Part shown: positions 1 to 9,006 of the stretch, one piece after another | Layout: each line of letters opens with the position of its first letter | Numbering within the stretch: position 1 is the stretch's first letter | Assembly: GCA_036559125.1 (NCBI GenBank) | Contig: DATBTT010000053.1 | Coordinates: 82,844-146,843, forward strand | Direction of reading: 5' to 3' | Source of the DNA: JALYTZ01 sp036559125 | GTDB taxonomy: Bacteria; Vulcanimicrobiota; Vulcanimicrobiia; Vulcanimicrobiales; Vulcanimicrobiaceae | DNA: 64,000 bases | Notes under the pieces: generated by a model | The model's input: the letters and a program-made list of their open reading frames with translations, nothing else | Told to the model about the DNA's origin: nothing | The model's database searches: none | Program-made: the position numbers and the translations under genes

Positions 1-2127
1 AACGTCCACGTGCCGGCGGACAAGATTCTCGCGGTGGTGCAAGCGAAGCCGGGGCTGCCGTACGATCCGCGGATGGTGCAAAGCGACCTGCAACGCATCT
101 TCGCTCTCGGCTATTTCGCCGATCAGGCGACTCCGTTGATCCGCCAGCGCCCCAACGGAATCGCAATCACCTATCGCGTGATCGAGAATCCGATCGTCAC
201 GAAAATCGCGTTCACCGGAAACACGCACGTCCCCAGCGACACGCTGTTGGCCCTGATGGACACCTCGGTCGGCCAAGTGCTCAACACCGAGACACTCAAG
301 CAAGACTTCCTCAAGATCAACAGTTACTACGAGCGCATCGGATATCGCGGCCAGTTGCCGACGCACGTCAAGGATCTCAACATCGATCCGAAAACGGGCG
401 CCCTCAACATCGCGATTCAAGAAGGCCTGACGATCAACAAGGTCATCATCGGCGGCGATCCGCTGTTGCCTCCGAACGTCATTCTTCCCGCGCTCGCGGC
501 AAAGCCCGGCGTCGAGTACTCCGACGATCTGCGCGATAAAGACTTTCAAGCGGCACAGAAGCTCTACGACAAGTATCAGCTCGTACTCGCCAACGCCGAC
601 GGCGGCATCGATCCATCGTCCATCGACCTCAAAGCCGGAACCGCGAACGTGAAGTACGACTTCTACGTCGCCCGCGTGGGCGCGGTGCAGATCACGGGCA
701 ACACCAAGACCAAGGATCAGGTCATTCGCCGGGAGTTGCGTTTGCGTCCGGGCATGGTCATTACGACCGGTGCGTTGCGCACCGATCGCGATCGGCTGAA
801 CAATACGAATTACTTCTCGAAGGTCGATTTGAACGTCAAAGACGGGCCGGATCCCAAGAACCATCCCGGGTACGTGACGATCGTTTGGACCGTCACCGAA
901 CAGCGTACCGCTTCGGCTTCCGTCGGCGCGGGATATTCCGGCGGCATCACCGGCGAAGGTCTCTACGGTACGCTCGGTTATCAGGACAACAACTTGCACG
1001 GCACCGGAAACGGCCTCTCCGTGCAATTCCAGCGCGGCTCGCGTTCGTATGTAACGCAGGCGTCGGTCTCGATTCCGTATGTCGGAAACACGCCGCAATC
1101 GCAACGCTACAGCTTCGGCGCCAGCATCTTTGCGAACGGCTCGACCTATTTCTACCCCGTATATGCGACCGGAACGAGCGCGCTCAACCAGGCTCCCGGC
1201 GCCACGCAAACGCAGATTCCAGTCACGTTGCTGCCCAACGGCAACGCGCAACTGGTCAACGGCGTCGTCTCGACCAGCACGGCGAAATCGACGGGCGTTT
1301 CGTTCAACGTGGGCCGGCGCCTCACGGACTTCGTGACCGCCAGCGTCGGGGTGAACGCCGAAAGCGTCACCAACAACACGACGGTACCGACTCCCTATTT
1401 CTTCCAGAGCGGACAGCCCAACGTCATCGCGGCTCCGACGCCGGGTCCGCTTCAGAACTTCACGCCCAATCAAAACGGCAGCTTCGGCATCAACGCGACC
1501 TCCATCGCGAACGTGAACACGGGCGCGCCCTACCGGTTGAATTCGGTCGTCTTCGGAGTCGCGAGCAATCCGGCCGCCACCCTCGACGATATCTTCAATC
1601 CGCGCCACGGTTCGACGTACTCGCTCAGCGAGGAAGTGAGCTCGCCGTCGATCGGCTCGAACTTCACCTACACCAAGTCCACGCTCGACCTCAAGAAATT
1701 CTTACCGGTTCTGAAAAACGCGACGTTCGGCATACACGTTCGAGCCGTCGGGACGACCGGCGCCATTCCTCCGAGCGCGTTGGATACGTTCTCCGATCAG
1801 CAGTTGCGCGGCTATCAAAGCGTGTTCTACGGAACCGATACGATACTCGGACAAGCCGAGCTGCGCATTCCGCTTACGGCCGATGGTAAGTTTGGTTTGG
1901 CGGCATTCGTCGACGAAGGCGGGTTCCGCGTTCGCGGCGCGCAGCCGTTGCTCGATCCGTACACCAATCGCATCATTAGCTATCCGGGAAATTTCGCATA
2001 CCGCGGCGATTACGGCGTCGGTCTACGATTCGACGTGCCGCAACTGGGCCTGCACACCATTCGCATCGACATCGCGCACGGCGCGAACGGCACGCACACG
2101 AGCTTCGGCATCGGACAGAGCTTCTAG
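1..2127 (+). CDS. bamA: BamA outer membrane protein assembly factor (5' end outside window)
   Basis: Reading frame is open from base 1, so the start lies upstream; 708 residues are present. BamA is the Omp85-family barrel that inserts beta-barrel proteins into the outer membrane. The visible N-terminal part is a series of POTRA repeats: a partial one at residues 1-60, then units starting near the motifs VTKIAFTGNTHVPSDTLL, INKVIIGGDPLLPPNVIL and VGAVQITGNTKTKDQVIRREL. A C-terminal barrel follows from about residue 300. The last residue is Phe (FGIGQSF), the usual barrel-insertion signal. The barrel contains a long Asn/Thr/Gln-rich segment (about 390-500), probably an extracellular loop or extra strands. 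It is followed after 5 bases by three Skp-like genes and the lipid A genes, the usual bamA-skp-lpx order. Family assignment is firm; the total POTRA number cannot be told. Confidence 0.95.
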   Translation, partial: NVHVPADKILAVVQAKPGLPYDPRMVQSDLQRIFALGYFADQATPLIRQRPNGIAITYRVIENPIVTKIAFTGNTHVPSDTLLALMDTSVGQVLNTETLKQDFLKINSYYERIGYRGQLPTHVKDLNIDPKTGALNIAIQEGLTINKVIIGGDPLLPPNVILPALAAKPGVEYSDDLRDKDFQAAQKLYDKYQLVLANADGGIDPSSIDLKAGTANVKYDFYVARVGAVQITGNTKTKDQVIRRELRLRPGMVITTGALRTDRDRLNNTNYFSKVDLNVKDGPDPKNHPGYVTIVWTVTEQRTASASVGAGYSGGITGEGLYGTLGYQDNNLHGTGNGLSVQFQRGSRSYVTQASVSIPYVGNTPQSQRYSFGASIFANGSTYFYPVYATGTSALNQAPGATQTQIPVTLLPNGNAQLVNGVVSTSTAKSTGVSFNVGRRLTDFVTASVGVNAESVTNNTTVPTPYFFQSGQPNVIAAPTPGPLQNFTPNQNGSFGINATSIANVNTGAPYRLNSVVFGVASNPAATLDDIFNPRHGSTYSLSEEVSSPSIGSNFTYTKSTLDLKKFLPVLKNATFGIHVRAVGTTGAIPPSALDTFSDQQLRGYQSVFYGTDTILGQAELRIPLTADGKFGLAAFVDEGGFRVRGAQPLLDPYTNRIISYPGNFAYRGDYGVGLRFDVPQLGLHTIRIDIAHGANGTHTSFGIGQSF

Positions 2128-2132
2128 GGGAT

Positions 2133-2936
2133 ATGAACATTCGCAAATCCTATGCATTGATCGTCGCCGCGGCACTGCTTGCCGCGGCCGTTTCGCCCGC
2201 GGCAATCGCCGCCGATCTTACCGACGTCGGCTATATCGACCAGGCGGCAATCGGCGCGCTGCCCCCATTCCAAAAAGCCAACGCCGAAATGGCGAAATAT
2301 CAGGCGCAGTTGCAGTCGCAGGCCGCGACGGCCATGAAAAAGGCTAAGTCGGACGCGCAGCGGCAACAACTCTACGCGCAGTTCCAACAGAAATTTGCCG
2401 ACCGTCAGCGTACGGTGCTCGGACCGCTCTTCGCGCGCGCGCAGACCGCGATCGCGCAAGTGAGTTCGAACAAGAGCCTGTCGGTCGTGGTCGACAAGCG
2501 CATCGTCATTTACGGCGGCCAAAACATCACCGATGAGGTGGTCAATCTCGTTAAGGGACCGGGCGCCGTCGTGCCGCCTGCGGCGACGCCGCCGCCGTCG
2601 GAAATCGGCTTCGTCGACCAGCAACAGATCGACCAGCTTCCTAAGGTCAAACAAGCCAACGACGACTACTTGAAGTTCGCAAACCAGCAAAAACAGCAGG
2701 CCGAGAAGCAAATGGCAGCCGCCAAGACCAACTCGGACCGCCAAACGATCGCCAAGAGCTTTCAAAAGACGCTCGGCGATCAGCAAGACAAGGTGCTCAA
2801 ACCACTGGTCGATCGCACCAAGAACGCCATGGCCGACGTCGCCAAGAAGAAGAACCTGATCTTGGTGGTCGACAAGAACGACATCATCTACGGGGGCACG
2901 GACATCACCGCTGATGTCCAAAGCGAACTCAAGTAG
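2133..2936 (+). CDS. Periplasmic OmpH/Skp-like chaperone with two tandem OmpH units
   Basis: 267 residues with a signal peptide (hydrophobic stretch ending ...SPAAIAAD). Skp/OmpH proteins hold unfolded outer-membrane proteins in the periplasm and are normally about 160 residues with one unit. Here two homologous units follow each other. Unit 1 (about 30-145) begins DVGYIDQAAI and ends VVVDKRIVIYGGQNITDEV. Unit 2 (about 160-267) begins EIGFVDQQQI and ends LVVDKNDIIYGGTDITADV. Each has a Gln/Lys/Ala-rich helical (coiled-coil) middle, and a short Pro-rich linker (PPAATPPPSE) joins them. It lies 5 bases behind bamA. The duplication could give a covalent dimer of a normally trimeric chaperone; that is inference. 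Confidence 0.85.
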   Translation: MNIRKSYALIVAAALLAAAVSPAAIAADLTDVGYIDQAAIGALPPFQKANAEMAKYQAQLQSQAATAMKKAKSDAQRQQLYAQFQQKFADRQRTVLGPLFARAQTAIAQVSSNKSLSVVVDKRIVIYGGQNITDEVVNLVKGPGAVVPPAATPPPSEIGFVDQQQIDQLPKVKQANDDYLKFANQQKQQAEKQMAAAKTNSDRQTIAKSFQKTLGDQQDKVLKPLVDRTKNAMADVAKKKNLILVVDKNDIIYGGTDITADVQSELK

Positions 2937-2961
2937 TGTCCCCCAGCGGACTTCGCGCGTA

Positions 2962-4257
2962 ATGCTCGCCCGGCGCTTTGCAGTAGCGCTGGCCGCCGCG
3001 GCGGCGTTGGCGGGATGCTCGCATCCGGTCGACGTGAACGCGCCCAGCATCCGCGGCGTCGGCTACGTGCGTTTGGAAGAAGTCGTTAAGGTGCACCCGC
3101 TCTACGGCCAGCTTTCGCAGATTGACGACGCGATGAGCGCGCTGTCGCTGCAGACGCTCGGGCCCGCCGTTCCGAAGACCGGAGCGCAAATCGCGCAAGA
3201 AACCAAGGAGCTCAACGCCGAACTCAAAGCCGCGCAAGATCGCGCCAATGCGATTCTGCGCCACAAGCAGGCCGACTACGGCGCGCGCGAACAGACCGCG
3301 ATTCGCGCGGCGCTGGCGGCGGCCGGCGAAGCCCCAAGCGGGGCGCAATCGGCGCAACAAATGCAGAACGTCTCGCAAGCGCAGGCCCAACAAGTAACCG
3401 GTCAGGCCAATCAGGACTTCTTGACGTATCAAAAGAGTGTCGTCGCGCAAGATAACGTGGCGGTCGGGGCGATCGATAAGCAACTGTCGAAGCGCGCGGA
3501 CCTGCAATACCGGCAGAAGGCCACGCAATTGCAAGAACGCGAGTCGCAGCTCTCGCTCGAGCTTTCGCAGCAAGACGCGAACAAGCGGCTCGAACTGCGG
3601 ACCAAACTCTCCAATCTCGCGCTCGACGACGCAACGCGCAAGACGTATCGCGACCAATTGAACGCCATTGAGAAACGCGAGGGCACGGCGCTCGCGCAGC
3701 AGCGCGGCATCGACGCCAAAGAGCTTGCGAAGTATCAGGCGCAATTGCGTTCGCAGACGCAGAGTCAGATCGCGGTGCAGGCGGCGAAGATACATGCCCA
3801 GACGCGATCGAAGCTGGAGAGCCGGCGCAACGAAGTCAGCACGCAGATCGCGTCGCAGTTGAAGGGACTCGCTCCGGCGCAATTACCGGCGAATGCCTCG
3901 CCGCAGACGCGCTCAAAGATCGCGCAGATCGACAAGCAGTTTAAAACCCAGTTCCAAGCCGACGCCAAAGCCACCGTCGAGCAATATCAACAAACCAAGT
4001 CCGACTTGGATGCGCGGTACGCGGCCCTGCACGGGGTCGACGCGGGAGCCGGTGCTGCGGCGAACGCGCAGATGGGGACCCTAACCAAACAGCGCGACGA
4101 CCTCTACGCCAAGATCGTCGATCAGATCAAGCATGAGGCCGCATCGGTCGCGGCCAAGCGCGGATTGCGCGTCGTTTTCGTCAGCCCGGCGGCGGCCGGA
4201 GGCGGCATCGACCTGACCGACGATTTGAAAAAGGATATCGAGAGTTTACACCAGTGA
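2962..4257 (+). CDS. OmpH/Skp-like lipoprotein with long coiled coil
   Basis: The start is placed at ATG 2962 because it directly precedes a lipoprotein signal peptide (MLARRFAVALAAAAALAGC); an in-frame start at 2914 would overlap the previous gene and put a polar segment before the signal. The mature protein begins at Cys 19 of this start. It opens like OmpH (GVGYVRLEEVVKVHPLYGQL), continues with about 300 residues of Gln/Ala/Lys/Glu-rich helix with many QAQ-type runs, and ends with an OmpH-like tail (RGLRVVFVSPAAAGGGIDLTDDLKKDI). At 431 residues it is much longer than Skp. It is probably an outer- or inner-membrane-anchored periplasmic protein acting with BamA or the neighbouring OmpH proteins; no partner can be proved from sequence. 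Confidence 0.75.
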   Translation: MLARRFAVALAAAAALAGCSHPVDVNAPSIRGVGYVRLEEVVKVHPLYGQLSQIDDAMSALSLQTLGPAVPKTGAQIAQETKELNAELKAAQDRANAILRHKQADYGAREQTAIRAALAAAGEAPSGAQSAQQMQNVSQAQAQQVTGQANQDFLTYQKSVVAQDNVAVGAIDKQLSKRADLQYRQKATQLQERESQLSLELSQQDANKRLELRTKLSNLALDDATRKTYRDQLNAIEKREGTALAQQRGIDAKELAKYQAQLRSQTQSQIAVQAAKIHAQTRSKLESRRNEVSTQIASQLKGLAPAQLPANASPQTRSKIAQIDKQFKTQFQADAKATVEQYQQTKSDLDARYAALHGVDAGAGAAANAQMGTLTKQRDDLYAKIVDQIKHEAASVAAKRGLRVVFVSPAAAGGGIDLTDDLKKDIESLHQ

Positions 4258-4658
4258 TGAAACGTAACGTACTCATGCTGTTGGCGGCGGTGGCCGCTCT
4301 TGCCGGATGTGCGGGAAAACAAAGCGCAGTAGGTCTGGTCGACGTGAGCCGGCTAACCGCAAACTGGCCCAAGTACATCGACGCGCAAAATCAACTCAAC
4401 GCCGACGAGCAGGGCATCGTCGCGAGCAAAGGCTCGCGCGCGACCAAACAGCAGCAAGTCGTCCAACTGCAAAAACACTACGCGGGGATCGAGAGCGACC
4501 TGGTCAAGCAGGTACGCGACGCCTCCACGAAAGTTGCGCAAAAAAAGCAACTCAAACTCGTGCTCACGACCGAGTTCGTCGGATATGGCGGCACGGACAT
4601 TACGCCCGACGTCGAAGCGATTCTCGGGATTACGGAGAAGGCGACTCCGACCCCATAG
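4257..4658 (+). CDS. Small OmpH/Skp-like lipoprotein
   Basis: About 133 residues. ATG 4257 overlaps the upstream TGA (4255-4257) by one base; an in-frame GTG at 4254 is an alternative. The N-terminus is a lipoprotein signal (MKRNVLMLLAAVAALAGC). After Cys 18 comes an OmpH-type opening (AVGLVDVSRLTANWPKYIDAQNQL), a short Gln-rich helix and the same ending as the two preceding genes (LVLTTEFVGYGGTDITPDV). It is the fourth OmpH unit in a row. Its last residues are followed by the lpxD ribosome-binding site, so it is in the same operon. Confidence 0.8.
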   Translation: MKRNVLMLLAAVAALAGCAGKQSAVGLVDVSRLTANWPKYIDAQNQLNADEQGIVASKGSRATKQQQVVQLQKHYAGIESDLVKQVRDASTKVAQKKQLKLVLTTEFVGYGGTDITPDVEAILGITEKATPTP

Positions 4659-4689
4659 CACACGCGCCGGCGCCTATGACGGGAGAACG

Positions 4690-5727
4690 ATGCTAGGGAC
4701 CTTGGCGGATCTTGCTTCCAGAGTCGGCGGGCGGGTTGCCGGCGACGGCGCGCTGCGCGTCGAGCGCATCGCGGCCATCGGCGAGGCCGGTCCCGAAGCG
4801 TTGACGTTTGCGACGACCGAACAATATCTCGCATCCGCATTGCGATCGACAGCCGGCGCGATTTTGCTCGACGACACCCTGGCCGCGCCGCTCTTGCGCG
4901 AGGCTCGGGAGCGCAAACCATTGCTGGTCGTAGCCAACACGCGGGCGGCGCTCGCGCAGTTGCTGCGTGCGTTCGATCGTCCGCTTCCGCAGGGGCCGTT
5001 TCGCCATGCGAGCGCGATGGTCGACGAAAGCGCGACGCTCGCCGCCGACGTGTACGTCGGTGCGACGGTCTACGTCGGGCGAAACGCGCACATCGGTCCG
5101 GGCACCATTCTCGAAGCGGGCGCATACGTAGGGAACGCCGTCACGCTCGGCGCGCAATGCCGCGTCTACCCGCGCGCGAGCATCATGGATGACTGCGTCG
5201 TGGGCGATCGCGTCATCCTTCATCCCGGCGCGGTAATCGGCAGCGAGGGGTTCGGCTACGTGTTCGTCGAGGGACGCTTCGAGCGCATCCCCCAAGTCGG
5301 CAACGTCGTCCTTGCCGACGACGTCGAGATAGGCGCCAATACGTGCGTCGACCGCGCCCAAACGGGCAGCACGCAGATCGGTCGCGGAACCAAGATCGAT
5401 AATCTCTGTCAGATCGGCCACAACTGCCGCATCGGCGAGCACTGCGGGATTGCGGCGCTGTGCGGTTTGGCGGGCTCGACGATCCTCGGTGATTACGTGC
5501 AGGTTGGCGGTCAGGCGGGCTTCCGCGGGCATCTCAGCGTGGGCTCGCGCGCGATGATCGGCGGTCAGAGCGGCGTGTGGAGCGACGTGGCTGAGGGGAG
5601 CTTCGTGAGCGGCCGGCCGGCCCGGCCCCATAAGGACGATTTGCGCCAAGAGGCATTGGTTCGGAACCTGCCTAAGCTCATCGCTCGTGTGGATGCGCTG
5701 GAAGGCAAGTCGAAACGCGAAGGGTAG
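4690..5727 (+). CDS. lpxD: UDP-3-O-acylglucosamine N-acyltransferase LpxD
   Basis: Third enzyme of lipid A synthesis: it transfers a hydroxyacyl chain from acyl carrier protein to the 2-amino group of UDP-3-O-acyl-glucosamine. Start chosen at ATG 4690 after a GGGAGAA ribosome-binding site; the frame is open further upstream but reads through the previous gene. 345 residues, the normal length. An N-terminal uridine-binding domain (about 1-100) is followed by left-handed beta-helix hexapeptide repeats (about 100-310) with the catalytic His in CQIGHNCRIGEH (about residue 243), and a C-terminal helix. It lies between the Skp-like genes and lpxC, as in many Gram-negatives. Confidence 0.95.
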   Translation: MLGTLADLASRVGGRVAGDGALRVERIAAIGEAGPEALTFATTEQYLASALRSTAGAILLDDTLAAPLLREARERKPLLVVANTRAALAQLLRAFDRPLPQGPFRHASAMVDESATLAADVYVGATVYVGRNAHIGPGTILEAGAYVGNAVTLGAQCRVYPRASIMDDCVVGDRVILHPGAVIGSEGFGYVFVEGRFERIPQVGNVVLADDVEIGANTCVDRAQTGSTQIGRGTKIDNLCQIGHNCRIGEHCGIAALCGLAGSTILGDYVQVGGQAGFRGHLSVGSRAMIGGQSGVWSDVAEGSFVSGRPARPHKDDLRQEALVRNLPKLIARVDALEGKSKREG

Positions 5728-5763
5728 CGGCGTTTTGTCGTCCGGAACCGGCGTTCGAACGCG

Positions 5764-6609
5764 ATGACTGATTTTCAGACGACGGTCCGCGAGCGCATCG
5801 TCTTCGAAGGGGTGGGATTGCACACCGGCACGCCCTGTCGGGTCGAAGTGGCACCCGCACCTCCGGAAACCGGCTTTCGCTTCACGCTGGACGGCGCCGT
5901 GAGCTTTCCGGCGCATGCAGAGTACGTCATCGAAACCGCGCGCGCGACCGTTCTGGGCAAAGACGGCAAGACCGTCTCGACCGTGGAGCATCTCCTGGCG
6001 GCAATTTTCGCCATGGGCGTAAGCAACGCGCAAATCAACGTCGACGGTCCGGAGATTCCCGTCGCCGACGGTAGCGCGAAGACGTTTGCGGATGCCATCG
6101 CTTCGGTCGGACTCGCGACGCAGAGCGAACCGCGCGAACGATACGCGCTGAGCGCCCCGTTCTTCGCTCGCGACGGCGAGAAAACGTTGATCGCGCTGCC
6201 GGCCGCCAATTTCCGGGTGAAGTTTGCCGTAGATTATCCGCCGCCGGTCGGAGCCCACTACTTCGATTCGGAGATTACTCCGGAGATTTTTCGTAACGAG
6301 ATCGCCGGCGCGCGCACGTTCGGGTACCTTCACGAAGTCGAAGCGCTGCGAAAGCGCGGCCTCGCGCAAGGCGGAACGCTCGAAAACGCGATCGTGTTTG
6401 CGGCCGACGGCCCGATGCAGGCTTTACGCTGGCCCAACGAAGTCGTGCGCCACAAAGTGCTCGATCTGCTCGGCGATTTCGCGCTGCTCGGCGCGTGGCC
6501 GCAATTCGAAGTCGTCGCCATCAAGAGCGGCCACAAGCTGCACTGTATTTCGACCAACGAGTTGCGCAAACAGTTCGTCGGAAGACTCTCGTCCGTGAAA
6601 GTGCGATAG
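5764..6609 (+). CDS. lpxC: UDP-3-O-acyl-N-acetylglucosamine deacetylase LpxC
   Basis: Zinc deacetylase that performs the committed step of lipid A synthesis. 281 residues, close to the usual 270-305. Visible signatures: FEGVGLHTGTP near the N-terminus, STVEHLLAA (catalytic Glu and first zinc His), RHKVLDLLGD (second zinc His and zinc Asp) and SGHKLH (catalytic His region). All key residues are present. It is separated from lpxD by 36 bases and followed by fabZ after 2 bases. In Bacteroides-type and some other bacteria LpxC is fused to FabZ; here the two are separate but abutting genes. Confidence 0.96.
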   Translation: MTDFQTTVRERIVFEGVGLHTGTPCRVEVAPAPPETGFRFTLDGAVSFPAHAEYVIETARATVLGKDGKTVSTVEHLLAAIFAMGVSNAQINVDGPEIPVADGSAKTFADAIASVGLATQSEPRERYALSAPFFARDGEKTLIALPAANFRVKFAVDYPPPVGAHYFDSEITPEIFRNEIAGARTFGYLHEVEALRKRGLAQGGTLENAIVFAADGPMQALRWPNEVVRHKVLDLLGDFALLGAWPQFEVVAIKSGHKLHCISTNELRKQFVGRLSSVKVR

Positions 6610-6611
6610 CT

Positions 6612-7085
6612 TTGGCCGAACTCGACATCCGTCAGATCATGGAGATCTTGCCGCACCGCTATCCGATGCTGTTGGTCGACCGCATCGTCGAGATGGAGCC
6701 GGGCGTGCGCGCGCTGGGCTTTAAAAACATCACGAACAACGAGCCGGTCTTTACGGGGCACTTTCCGGGCAACCCACTCTTCCCCGGCGTCTACATGATC
6801 GAGGCACTGGCGCAGTTGGGCGGTTGCGTCGTGCTGGAGCCCGGTGAATTCTCGCGCAAGACTCCCTACCTCGCCGGTATCGACAGCGCGAAGTTCCGCC
6901 GTCCCGTCGTTCCCGGCGACCGCTTCATGATGGAAGTGCGTCTGGTCAAGCACAAGCGGAACATCGGTTGGGTGCGCGCCGAAGGCAGCGTTGACGGCCA
7001 ACTCGCATGCTCCGCCGAACTCATGTTCTCGATCGCATCCGATCCGCGGCTTTTCGGCTACGACGCGACGGTGCTGCATGCATAG
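6612..7085 (+). CDS. fabZ: 3-hydroxyacyl-ACP dehydratase FabZ
   Basis: Dehydratase of fatty acid synthesis, competing with LpxA/LpxD for hydroxyacyl-ACP. The likely start is TTG 6612, two bases after the lpxC stop, giving 157 residues and the N-terminus AELDIRQIMEILPHRYPMLL expected for FabZ; starting at ATG 6639 would remove conserved N-terminal residues. The catalytic His is in LPHRYPMLLVDR and the catalytic Glu in GHFPGNPLFPGVYMIEALAQ; hot-dog fold. Its position between lpxC and lpxA is the classical arrangement. The uncommon start codon may keep its level low relative to lpxC. Confidence 0.94.
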   Translation: MAELDIRQIMEILPHRYPMLLVDRIVEMEPGVRALGFKNITNNEPVFTGHFPGNPLFPGVYMIEALAQLGGCVVLEPGEFSRKTPYLAGIDSAKFRRPVVPGDRFMMEVRLVKHKRNIGWVRAEGSVDGQLACSAELMFSIASDPRLFGYDATVLHA

Positions 7086-7110
7086 AGCTTCGATAACGGG
7101 CCTGCGCTGA

Positions 7111-7878
7111 ATGATTCATCCCACCGCCATCGTCCACCCCAACGCGAAAATCGATCGCCGGGTTGAAATCGGGCCGTACTGCGTGGTCGGCGAGCACGTC
7201 TCGGTCGGAACCGGAACCGTCTTGCAAGCGCACGTCGTGGTCAACGGTTGGACGTCGATCGGCGAGGACTGCCAGATCTTCCCTTTCGCGACGATCGGCG
7301 CGTCGTCGCAGGACCGTAAATACCAGGGAGAGATCGCCCATACGCGGATCGGCAATCGAACGATGATCCGCGAATACGTCAGCATTCAGCGGGCGACCGG
7401 CGAAGGCGCCGTCACGTCGGTCGGCGACGATTGTCTTTTGCTCGCGTACGTGCACATCGCGCACAATTGCATCGTCGGCAACGGCGTTACCATGAGCAAT
7501 CTCGCGCAGCTCGCAGGCCATTGCGAGATCAGCGACAACGCGACGATCGGCGGGATGGCCGGCTTGCATCAATTCTCGCGCGTCGGCCGGTACGCCATGG
7601 TCGGCGGCGCGAGCAAGGTCAATCGTGACGTGCCGCCGTTTTTTTTGGTCGACGGCAATCCGATCGAGCCGCACGGCCTCAACAGCGTCGGCTTGCGCCG
7701 CGCGGGATTCAGCGCCGAGGAGCGCGCAGAAATCAAGAGATTCTATAAAACGCTCTACAGTCCGAAGATGAACGTCTCGCAAGCAATCGATGCGATGCAG
7801 TCGGAGGTCGCAACCGATCCGGGCCGCCAGATCATCGCATTCTTGGAAGCCCAATCGCAACTCGGAGTGCTCAAGTAG
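7111..7878 (+). CDS. lpxA: Acyl-ACP--UDP-N-acetylglucosamine O-acyltransferase LpxA
   Basis: First enzyme of lipid A synthesis; acylates the 3-OH of UDP-GlcNAc. 255 residues, standard length. The left-handed beta-helix begins at once (MIHPTAIVHPNAKIDRRVEIG), with the catalytic His in YVHIAHNCIVGN (about residue 116) and the C-terminal helical domain from PHGLNSVGLRRAGFS. It follows fabZ after 25 bases and precedes lpxB by 9. Confidence 0.97.
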   Translation: MIHPTAIVHPNAKIDRRVEIGPYCVVGEHVSVGTGTVLQAHVVVNGWTSIGEDCQIFPFATIGASSQDRKYQGEIAHTRIGNRTMIREYVSIQRATGEGAVTSVGDDCLLLAYVHIAHNCIVGNGVTMSNLAQLAGHCEISDNATIGGMAGLHQFSRVGRYAMVGGASKVNRDVPPFFLVDGNPIEPHGLNSVGLRRAGFSAEERAEIKRFYKTLYSPKMNVSQAIDAMQSEVATDPGRQIIAFLEAQSQLGVLK

Positions 7879-7887
7879 CGCTCCGCG

Positions 7888-9006
7888 ATGCGGTATTTTT
7901 TTTCGAGCGGCGAGGCGTCGGGCGAACTCAACGCGACGCTGCTTGCCGATGCGATTGCCCGGCTCGACGAGCGGGCGCAGTTCGAGGGAATCGGCGCGGA
8001 ACGCATGCGCGCGGCCGGGTTTCGCCTTTGGCGCGACCACTCGGGCTGGGCGAGCATGGGTCCGCTCGCGGCTATTCCGCGCGTGCCGAAACTGCTCGCG
8101 ACGATGTACGTTACCGCCCTGCACATCGCGCGCACCAAACCCGATCTCGTCGTGCTGGTGGACTTCGGCGCGTTCAACGTACGGCTCGCGAAGACGCTGC
8201 GCCGCTTGCGATACCGCGGTCCTATCCTGGACGTCTTTCCGCCTGCGACTTGGCTCGATAACGCGATGGCGGCGCGCGCCGTCGCGCGCGCGACCATACC
8301 GGTGACGGCGTTCGATCACCAGCGCCGGTTCTACGAATCGCTCGGGTTGCCGATCGCCTATTTCGGACATCCCCTCGTCGGGCGCTATGCGATGCGAGCG
8401 CCGCGCCCCGCTCCGCTCCGGGATGGCGGCACGATTGCGATTTTGCCGGGGAGTCGCGACGGCGAGTTGCGATTTCACTTGCCGGCGCTGCTCGATGCGT
8501 TCGCCTTGCTCAAAGCGCAGCGTCCGCACCTGCGCGCGATCGTAGGCGCCGCCGGCGATCGCGGCGCGATCGCCATCGAGCGCGAAATCGAACGCCGCCA
8601 CCTCGCTTCGGGCGTGCGCGTCGCCCACGGTACTGCGGCCGCCATCGCCGATGCCGACGCCGCGTGGGTTTCGTCCGGGACCGCCGTGCTGGAGACCGCA
8701 TTGTGCGGCGTGCCGTCGGTGGCGCTGTACATCATCACGCCGATGCTCGTCAAGCACGCGCGCCGCGTCTACCGCGGACGCTATATCACGCTGCCGAATC
8801 TCGTCTTGGGACGCGAAATCGTCCCGGAGTTCTTGCAAGACGCGGCGACCGCGCAAAACCTCGCGAACGCGATGGAAGCGGTGCTGCGCGATCCGGCCGT
8901 CCAATACCGCGAACTCGAAGCGTTGCGCGGCGCGCTCGGACCGCCCGACGCGCTCGAGCGCTGCGCGGCTTTCGCGGTCGACGTGGCGAAAGCCGCAACG
9001 AACTGA
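7888..9006 (+). CDS. lpxB: Lipid-A-disaccharide synthase LpxB
   Basis: GT19 glycosyltransferase that joins 2,3-diacylglucosamine-1-phosphate to UDP-2,3-diacylglucosamine. 372 residues, normal. Motifs: FSSGEASGELNATLL at the N-terminus, a conserved GWASMGPLAAIPRVPKLL segment, VVLVDFGAFNVRLAK, FGHPLVGRY and the C-terminal nucleotide-sugar part (AWVSSGTAVLETALCGVPSV). It overlaps the next gene by one base (TGATG), so the two are probably translated together. Confidence 0.93.
   Translation: MRYFFSSGEASGELNATLLADAIARLDERAQFEGIGAERMRAAGFRLWRDHSGWASMGPLAAIPRVPKLLATMYVTALHIARTKPDLVVLVDFGAFNVRLAKTLRRLRYRGPILDVFPPATWLDNAMAARAVARATIPVTAFDHQRRFYESLGLPIAYFGHPLVGRYAMRAPRPAPLRDGGTIAILPGSRDGELRFHLPALLDAFALLKAQRPHLRAIVGAAGDRGAIAIEREIERRHLASGVRVAHGTAAAIADADAAWVSSGTAVLETALCGVPSVALYIITPMLVKHARRVYRGRYITLPNLVLGREIVPEFLQDAATAQNLANAMEAVLRDPAVQYRELEALRGALGPPDALERCAAFAVDVAKAATN

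Noticed and set aside
4693..6369. 558-codon open frame on the minus strand across lpxD-lpxC
   Set aside because: High GC leaves antisense frames open; the composition is Arg/Ala/Asp-rich without motifs, and the plus strand carries two certain lipid A genes.
7021..8904. 627-codon open frame on the minus strand across lpxA-lpxB
   Set aside because: Shadow of lpxA and lpxB; no recognisable domain.
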